The notes under the pieces were generated by a model that did no database searches, was not told the DNA's origin, and saw only the letters and a list, made by a program, of their open reading frames with translations. From positions 1 through 28,660 of the IMG/VR virus record IMGVR_UViG_3300033571_008844: a DNA stretch of 28,660 nucleotides. The stretch is one strand, 5' to 3'. This DNA is from a virus. A program made the position numbers and the translations under genes. Numbering within the stretch: position 1 is the stretch's first letter; every line of letters starts with the position of its first letter. Shown in pieces: positions 24,104 through 28,660 of this stretch.

Positions 24104-24343
24104 TTACATCTGAACGATGTCGTCTTCCGTTATAGGGCGGGTGTATACCATTCTATCCATATCAAGCCGCCATCCCGCGCTTGGGTGTAACTGCATGAGT
24201 TGCATTAAGTCGGCGTTTGCTTGTTGAATTTTTTCCATTAATTTTGTTTGATAGTTCTTCAATAGTTCATTGCTTGTTTTAATAAGCTGCTCCAGCGCAA
24301 GTGGAATCTGAACTGTTACTTCGGTAGGCAATTGTTCATTCAT
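24104..24343 (-). CDS. Small helical protein, 79 aa
   Basis: Not recognised. The ATG at 24343 has AAAGGAAAATGTT upstream, so I prefer it to a longer version that would run into the fibre gene. Residues ~15-52 are predicted helical and coiled-coil-like (ALEQLIKTSNELLKNYQTKL, then MEKIQQANADLMQLMQ), followed by a short ordered-looking tail containing GWRLDMDRMVYTRP. It could be a small virion accessory or assembly factor for the fibre genes before it, but nothing shows that. Confidence 0.6.
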   Translation of the reverse strand: MNEQLPTEVTVQIPLALEQLIKTSNELLKNYQTKLMEKIQQANADLMQLMQLHPSAGWRLDMDRMVYTRPITEDDIVQM

Positions 24344-24368
24344 AACATTTTCCTTTGTAGTGTGGTCA

Positions 24369-25853
24369 TTAAGCATTGCAATCAACGCATTGTGAATTAT
24401 TGGTGCAAGAAGTAAAGCATCCTCCAATTACGGGGCTGGTTCCGGATCCAATGTAAACAGGAGTTGCGGTACTACACACGAATTGTGAATTTCCTGACGG
24501 TGATAGGTCAGCCGTTCCTCCTCCTACCGGATAATATCTAACAACCCCCGTATCAAACGGTCCTACCGCATAGCATTCTCCCATTGGAGGAGAGTTTGTA
24601 GGGGTTATTGTAGGAGTTGGAGTGTTGGTCGGAGTAACTGTATTCGATGGAGTAACTGTATTAGAAGGCGTAACAGATGGTGTAGCAGTGTTGGATGGAG
24701 TGGCTGTATTAGAAGGCGTAACCGTATTAGATGGAGTAACTGTATTAGAAGGCGTAACAGAAGGTGTAACCGTATTCGATGGAGTAGGCGTAGGAGTTTG
24801 TGATGGACATGCCGTAGTTCCGGTTACATTTCCATTAACCACGGTATATAAAGTTCCACTTATTAAAATAACTCCCGTGAATAAAGAAACACACCCGGTT
24901 CCTAAAAAGATTCTACCACTACAATCTTCAGAAAAATTCTGTACGCTTGGTGACGAACAATATTCCGATAACGTGAATCCCCAATTAAACTGTCCTACAT
25001 TTGTACACGCACATATTGGAGAAGGAGTTACTGTTGGCGTTGGGGTGTTGGATGGCGTAACAGACGGAGTAACTGTATTAGATGGCGTGACTGTATTAGA
25101 TGGTGTTGGGGTGTTGGACGGTGTGACGGTATTTGATGGTGTAATAGACGGAGTAACAGTGTTAGATGGCGTAACAGTGTTAGAGGGAGTAATTGTGTTA
25201 GTTGGGGTATTAGACGGAGTTATTGTATTAGATGGAGTCGTCGATATCGACGGAGTTGCTGTTGGTGACGGGCTTGGAGATAACCCCGGGGTAACCGTGG
25301 CAGAGGGAGTTGCCGTTTTAGACGGAGTTACGGTATTAGACGGAGTTGGCGTGTTGGATGGGGTTGCTGTATTAGAAGGAGTCGCGGTAACAGATGGAGT
25401 AATAGTGGGAGTTACGGACGGTGTGGTTGTAGGTGTTACGGTATTTGATGGAGTTATAGATGGAGTGGCTGTCGGTGTAACGGATGGAGTTACAGTGTTA
25501 CTAGGAGTTATTGTTGGAGTTGCTGTATTACTAGGGGTTATACTTGGGGTTACGGTATTACTAGGTGTAACGCTTATGCTAGGCGTAGTAGTAGGAGAAG
25601 GAGATGGGATTGGAAAGCATAAAAAATAATCTCTCGCAGTAGGAGTTACCGGCGGATAAATTCCATTCGTTATCGTTGCGTCAGAGTATCCGGCTGGACA
25701 CCCGGGTAGCGGGGTTCCTCGTGGACCCTTGCTACCGGAAATTCCAATTATAGCCTGTGTTACTCGCGCAACAGATTGCATAGCATGTGCATAGCTTGCA
25801 GTGGCCGCGTACGAGCTTGTAGATGGTATACCTACTGGAAAAAACACGCTCAT
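24369..25853 (-). CDS. Thr-Pro-Ser-Asn repeat surface/tail fibre protein
   Basis: A 494-residue protein dominated by [12 protein letters not shown] repeats (82-279 and 352-420), the sort of extended, possibly glycosylated stalk seen in phage appendage proteins. The N-terminus is a short module [20 protein letters not shown] (10-29) followed by a collagen-like [12 protein letters not shown], shared with the two small proteins encoded just upstream. Two cysteine-rich globular parts lie after the stalks: 281-349 ([13 protein letters not shown]...) and 424-494 (ending [14 protein letters not shown]), likely disulfide-stabilised tips. No signal peptide. The start at 25853 has a strong site (ataggagtattat then ATG). 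Virion appendage is likely; receptor binding is inference. Confidence 0.75.
   Translation of the reverse strand: MSVFFPVGIPSTSSYAATASYAHAMQSVARVTQAIIGISGSKGPRGTPLPGCPAGYSDATITNGIYPPVTPTARDYFLCFPIPSPSPTTTPSISVTPSNTVTPSITPSNTATPTITPSNTVTPSVTPTATPSITPSNTVTPTTTPSVTPTITPSVTATPSNTATPSNTPTPSNTVTPSKTATPSATVTPGLSPSPSPTATPSISTTPSNTITPSNTPTNTITPSNTVTPSNTVTPSITPSNTVTPSNTPTPSNTVTPSNTVTPSVTPSNTPTPTVTPSPICACTNVGQFNWGFTLSEYCSSPSVQNFSEDCSGRIFLGTGCVSLFTGVILISGTLYTVVNGNVTGTTACPSQTPTPTPSNTVTPSVTPSNTVTPSNTVTPSNTATPSNTATPSVTPSNTVTPSNTVTPTNTPTPTITPTNSPPMGECYAVGPFDTGVVRYYPVGGGTADLSPSGNSQFVCSTATPVYIGSGTSPVIGGCFTSCTNNSQCVDCNA
24594..24800 (-). repeat. TPSN-type repeat tract, C-terminal
   Basis: Encodes residues 352-420 of the fibre protein: imperfect units of 4-6 codons, mostly [18 protein letters not shown]. 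Third codon positions vary between units, so the protein pattern is being kept despite nucleotide drift. Confidence 0.85.
25017..25610 (-). repeat. TPSN-type repeat tract, N-terminal
   Basis: Encodes residues 82-279 of the fibre protein, about 200 residues of Thr/Pro/Ser with Asn, Val, Ile or Ala at the variable positions. Longer and less regular than the second tract. Confidence 0.85.
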
Positions 25854-25862
25854 ATAATACTC

Positions 25863-26045
25863 CTATGGCACCGTAGCAAAAACGGATATTCCCGGAGGAC
25901 CAACTGGACCAACGGAATCTATTACATATGCCGCAATAGACGCGGTATTCAATCTTATTACGGTAGACGCAGTTTCTGCCATAGATGCAGAAATTGCAAA
26001 CGAGCTAGATACGGGAACTCCTCCGGGAGTAAATATAAACGTCAT
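25863..26045 (-). CDS. Small Ala/Ser protein with collagen-like end, 60 aa
   Basis: Begins MTFIFTPGGVPVSSSFAISAS and continues with Ala/Ser/Thr-rich segments (MAETASTVI, NTASIAAYVI), then a short collagen-like GPVGPPG (46-52) before a hydrophobic end. The N-terminal PxGxPxSSSxAxxAS module matches that of the 494-residue fibre protein, so the three neighbours look like paralogues differing in what follows. It starts two codons after the upstream stop (TAA T ATG) with no Shine-Dalgarno, so it probably relies on reinitiation. Likely a small virion decoration or fibre-base protein; no specific function can be given. Confidence 0.6.
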   Translation of the reverse strand: MTFIFTPGGVPVSSSFAISASMAETASTVIRLNTASIAAYVIDSVGPVGPPGISVFATVP

Positions 26046-26046
26046 A

Positions 26047-26292
26047 TTAATAATAATTTGGTATTGTGCAGATTTCCATTTTATTCGCTGCCACCATGTC
26101 TTGGTATTGCTCAAACGTTAATAAACAGGCACTTTTTCCTCTACTTCCGGAAATAGGAAGGGCTAACATAGAAGTTGCAGTTGATGCGGTAGTTGCATAG
26201 TAAATAATCCGAGCCGTTCTAGCAACCGACGCAGACGCTGCATATGATGCCGTAAACAAACTTCCTTCTGCGTACGGATATACGGATAGCAT
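26047..26292 (-). CDS. Small Ala/Ser/Thr-rich protein, 81 aa
   Basis: Opens MLSVYPYAEGSLFTASYAASAS, the same kind of Ala/Ser/Tyr module as in its two downstream neighbours, then ARTARIIYYATTASTATS and GSRGKSACLL at 49-58, the position where the others have a collagen-like Gly-x-x. It closes with a more ordered segment (LTFEQYQDMVAANKMEICTI). Good ribosome site (ctagaggaataat then ATG) one base after the previous gene. Part of the appendage gene group; function unknown. Confidence 0.65.
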   Translation of the reverse strand: MLSVYPYAEGSLFTASYAASASVARTARIIYYATTASTATSMLALPISGSRGKSACLLTFEQYQDMVAANKMEICTIPNYY

Positions 26293-26293
26293 A

Positions 26294-27163
26294 TTATTCC
26301 TCTAGAGAAAATACGTGTAACGAAGCACTTATATCTGTTGGTCCACTAGAATCTACATTTTGTAATACATAGTACAAAGAAGATTCTCCTGCCAATAATG
26401 TAGGAGATTGTCTTAGTTTACCAATTTCCGGTGAAGTATAATCAATCGTTTGTAAGTTAGCTCCTACTATTTTGGGACTAAAGTAAACGGGCTGACTTCC
26501 GGTTATAATCATGTCCACGATTAAATCTTTCGCCACCGATTCGGTAGCAAACGATCTTGACACTTCTGACGCAACCGATAGAGATCCCGTAGTACTGTAC
26601 AACCTCAATCTAGCTTTGGCGGATGGATTGGTCAACGATGCGCTTACCAACAAGTATGTTCTTGGAACAGAATCATCGGACTTAATTCCACTGACTAACG
26701 CCCCCGCATTTAAACTTCCAGTAATATACTCAATCGTTCGTCGATTATCAATAGATATAGAAGAATTTTCTAACGTAAATATTGTAAGAGTTATGGTTGG
26801 ATACGTAGACGAAAATGTACCATTTACTCTATAATAACTTAAGTTACTGGTAGGATTGGCTATAACCCCATACAACACGGGGTCTATGGTATATACTCCC
26901 GCCGCGCTCATTGAAAAGTCGCCGGTCAATGCAATAGAGGGATTTGTATTTGTAGTAGAAAATAACCTAGAACTTTCGTTTGCGTCATTTCTACTAGAAA
27001 CGCTATCGTATAATCTAACCCTACACGGAAGATCGGTCTGTATTTTTAATAGCGCATATGCAGACCCCAAATTAATAGACCCAATTAATGACGGATCCAC
27101 CGTAAACGATACGGTATTTCTAACAAGAGAAACATTGCTGGAAAGATATTCGGATAGTCCCAT
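26294..27163 (-). CDS. Structural protein with duplicated beta-rich domain, 289 aa
   Basis: Not assigned to a named family. Rich in Ser, Thr, Val and Ile, as in virion beta-sandwich proteins. Two related halves are visible: CRVRLYDSVSSRNDANESSRLFST (47-70) and KARLRLYSTTGSLSVASEVSRSFAT (183-207), each followed by a similar beta-rich stretch and each half ending in a phrase of the type TIFTLE / HVFSLEE. This points to an internal duplication. No Shine-Dalgarno is evident before the ATG at 27163. The gene leads the small Ala/Ser genes and follows the glycosyltransferase, so it is probably an adhesin or appendage component, by context. Confidence 0.6.
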   Translation of the reverse strand: MGLSEYLSSNVSLVRNTVSFTVDPSLIGSINLGSAYALLKIQTDLPCRVRLYDSVSSRNDANESSRLFSTTNTNPSIALTGDFSMSAAGVYTIDPVLYGVIANPTSNLSYYRVNGTFSSTYPTITLTIFTLENSSISIDNRRTIEYITGSLNAGALVSGIKSDDSVPRTYLLVSASLTNPSAKARLRLYSTTGSLSVASEVSRSFATESVAKDLIVDMIITGSQPVYFSPKIVGANLQTIDYTSPEIGKLRQSPTLLAGESSLYYVLQNVDSSGPTDISASLHVFSLEE

Positions 27164-27201
27164 AGTGAATATAAAAGTGTACTATGATAAATAGTGGTTA
27201 A

Positions 27202-28660
27202 CTAATTTTCCTTTCTTTCGCTCGCTGGATAGTGAGCAAATCTATCGTGTGTTATGGGACTGGCTAGTAATATTCCCGGCTTAATATTTCCTTTCTTCGT
27301 CTCTTGGAAAATATGACTCATCCACGTTTGTTCAAACGGACGATTCCATTTTGTAGTAAGAAACATTTTCTTATTTCCTTCTCTGCTGACAATTTGAGGC
27401 CAGTTGCTATAGTAGATTTCCCCAGAAATATAAGAAACTTCGTTCAGTGTCTCAATCGTATCAAATTTTACTTTGGGTGCATTTGGATCTAACCCAATTT
27501 CAGGTAATGTATTGTAGGTTGGCCAGAATTCTTCTCTGACTGATTGAGGTACATTATACCACGCCCATTGTGTATTGTTTGTTCCATAAAATTCTGAAAA
27601 GGACATCTTGAGAAAGTCAAAATTTTCCTTTATCATTATATCAACTACTGTATTATATATTTCCGGAACATATCGAATAAGCCCAGACTTGCATTTAGAT
27701 GAAACGTCTTCTATAGAATTCACGGTCATATCATCTTCAAAAAACATATAAAAATCAGCAGAAGTGCTATCAAAATGCTCTGCTATATATTGTCTACCGC
27801 CGCATATACCAATATTATCTAAATGAATTTCTTCGAATGCATATCGTTCACACAGTTTATCGTATTTTTCAAATAAACTAATATCTGTAGAATTATTAAT
27901 TAATACTTTTTTTGTTTTATTTAATAGCCTAATATCGGCTTTTTCAAAGGACTGACATAACAATTCAAATTGATCCGGTGAGTTGTATCCTAGTACGTAT
28001 AAAATAACCTTGGCATTTTTTGATGTTATTTTTTGTGCCGGAATTTCTTTTACTAGACTATCAACTGCTTTTAATTTTTCAAAAAATGGCCACACTAGTC
28101 CGTCATCGTTCAATTCAAATCTAGTAATTAAGTCATCGTGTACATGGGATAACACAGTAAATATGCTTTCTTCTGTGCCCATCAAATTGGCGGACAGTGT
28201 ATTATTTAGTAGCTGATAGTAAATTCCGTTTAATTTATTTATATTTTCTTTTTTGCCGCCAAAAAATCCGCCTCTGCACACGTATTTTACGTTAGTTGTA
28301 TTGCAATAAGAATTTAGCTGTGCTCTAGGAAATCCATGTATTTCTGTACTTGATTCATACGGATAGGATAAAAATACAAATCCATTCGTAGCGTTTATAA
28401 ACTCGGGTAAATTATCAAACACCTTGTCGTGATAAAAATATCCAGAATGAACCGTGCTTGTTATACCAGCGTCAATCCAGAAAAAATAATCCGAATTAAA
28501 CACATTTATTAATGGAGCATCGTTCAAAAAAAACATTTTGCTCATAACCATAGGATTATAATATTCTAACTTAGCTTGTGGAGATTCCTCTAACCAACTA
28601 GCTTGAGTATACCAATTTGATTTAGATCGTATATGTTGCACGGTATCATAAAAAGGAAAC
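27202..28660 (-). CDS. Glycosyltransferase, HtrL/YibB-like plus GT-A-like part (5' end outside the window)
   Basis: The frame is open to the window edge (485 residues visible), so the true start lies beyond base 28660; a GTG at 28641 is not a convincing start because conserved-looking sequence continues upstream. The first ~200 residues resemble the HtrL/YibB family: LEYYNPMVMSKMFFLNDAPLINVF, FFWIDAG (59-65) and GGFFGGKKENI. The second part (from about residue 215) reads as a GT-A glycosyltransferase: VILYVLGYNSPDQFELL near its start and FYMFFEDDM (304-312) with an acidic DxD-like metal site. Likely modifies a virion or host surface glycan, perhaps with the UDP-sugar made by the dehydrogenase at 9096-9977. 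Sugar donor and acceptor are unknown. Confidence 0.72.
   Translation of the reverse strand, partial: FPFYDTVQHIRSKSNWYTQASWLEESPQAKLEYYNPMVMSKMFFLNDAPLINVFNSDYFFWIDAGITSTVHSGYFYHDKVFDNLPEFINATNGFVFLSYPYESSTEIHGFPRAQLNSYCNTTNVKYVCRGGFFGGKKENINKLNGIYYQLLNNTLSANLMGTEESIFTVLSHVHDDLITRFELNDDGLVWPFFEKLKAVDSLVKEIPAQKITSKNAKVILYVLGYNSPDQFELLCQSFEKADIRLLNKTKKVLINNSTDISLFEKYDKLCERYAFEEIHLDNIGICGGRQYIAEHFDSTSADFYMFFEDDMTVNSIEDVSSKCKSGLIRYVPEIYNTVVDIMIKENFDFLKMSFSEFYGTNNTQWAWYNVPQSVREEFWPTYNTLPEIGLDPNAPKVKFDTIETLNEVSYISGEIYYSNWPQIVSREGNKKMFLTTKWNRPFEQTWMSHIFQETKKGNIKPGILLASPITHDRFAHYPASERKEN

Noticed and set aside
24622-25629. Plus-strand open frame of 335 codons made of GVTVLDGV repeats
   Set aside because: It is the antisense of the TPSN repeats; Thr/Pro/Ser codons leave that strand without stops. 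No start context, and it opposes every other gene.

Overview
The window reads as part of the genome of a tailed bacteriophage with a contractile tail, distantly related to the T4-like superfamily. Evidence for this is a T4 gp26-like tail/baseplate protein, a hub with embedded muramidase, a LysM (gp53-type) protein and a tape-measure protein, next to a T4-style replication set (family B polymerase, DnaB-type helicase, RNase H/FEN exonuclease, RecA/UvsX, gp32-like ssDNA-binding protein). The host cannot be read from the sequence. A B12-dependent ribonucleotide reductase and Thr-Pro-Ser-repeat fibre proteins are common in aquatic phages, but that is only a hint. The DNA is AT-rich. Every supported gene lies on the minus strand, so the region is transcribed from high to low coordinates. 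Genes are packed with ATGA/TGATG overlaps or very short gaps; no gene-free stretch exceeds about 80 bases, and no tRNA, CRISPR array, insertion sequence or convincing rho-independent terminator was seen.

In transcription order: (1) 28660-24104, surface and tail appendages: a glycosyltransferase cut by the window edge (HtrL/YibB-like part plus GT-A-like part), a duplicated-domain structural protein, two small Ala/Ser proteins, a large Thr-Pro-Ser-Asn repeat protein sharing their N-terminal module, and a small helical protein. (2) 24102-22219, a SNF2-family helicase with a HARP-like region. (3) 22173-11231, tail and baseplate: gp26-like protein with a candidate +1 frameshift extension, a five-repeat protein starting at TTG, the tape-measure protein with 54-bp tandem repeats, a large baseplate/tail-tube-like protein, a LysM protein, an 1199-residue hub whose muramidase appears circularly permuted, and a small unknown. 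(4) 11230-8629, a divergent family A polymerase, a short UDP-glucose dehydrogenase and an unknown. (5) 8551-4104, replication and recombination: ssb, RecA under its own sigma70-like promoter with a perfect palindrome over the -10, a 5'-3' exonuclease and the replicative helicase. (6) 4054-1, nucleotide metabolism and polymerase: class II ribonucleotide reductase, two thioredoxin-like proteins separated by a Vsr-like endonuclease, dUTPase, an unknown, and the first 106 residues of the family B polymerase.

Together these encode tail assembly and cell-wall penetration, surface glycosylation, and self-sufficient DNA replication with its own dNTP supply. The most notable observations are the operator-like palindrome on the recA promoter, the 7-T frameshift site between the gp26-like gene and its downstream reading frame, and the apparent circular permutation of the hub muramidase.
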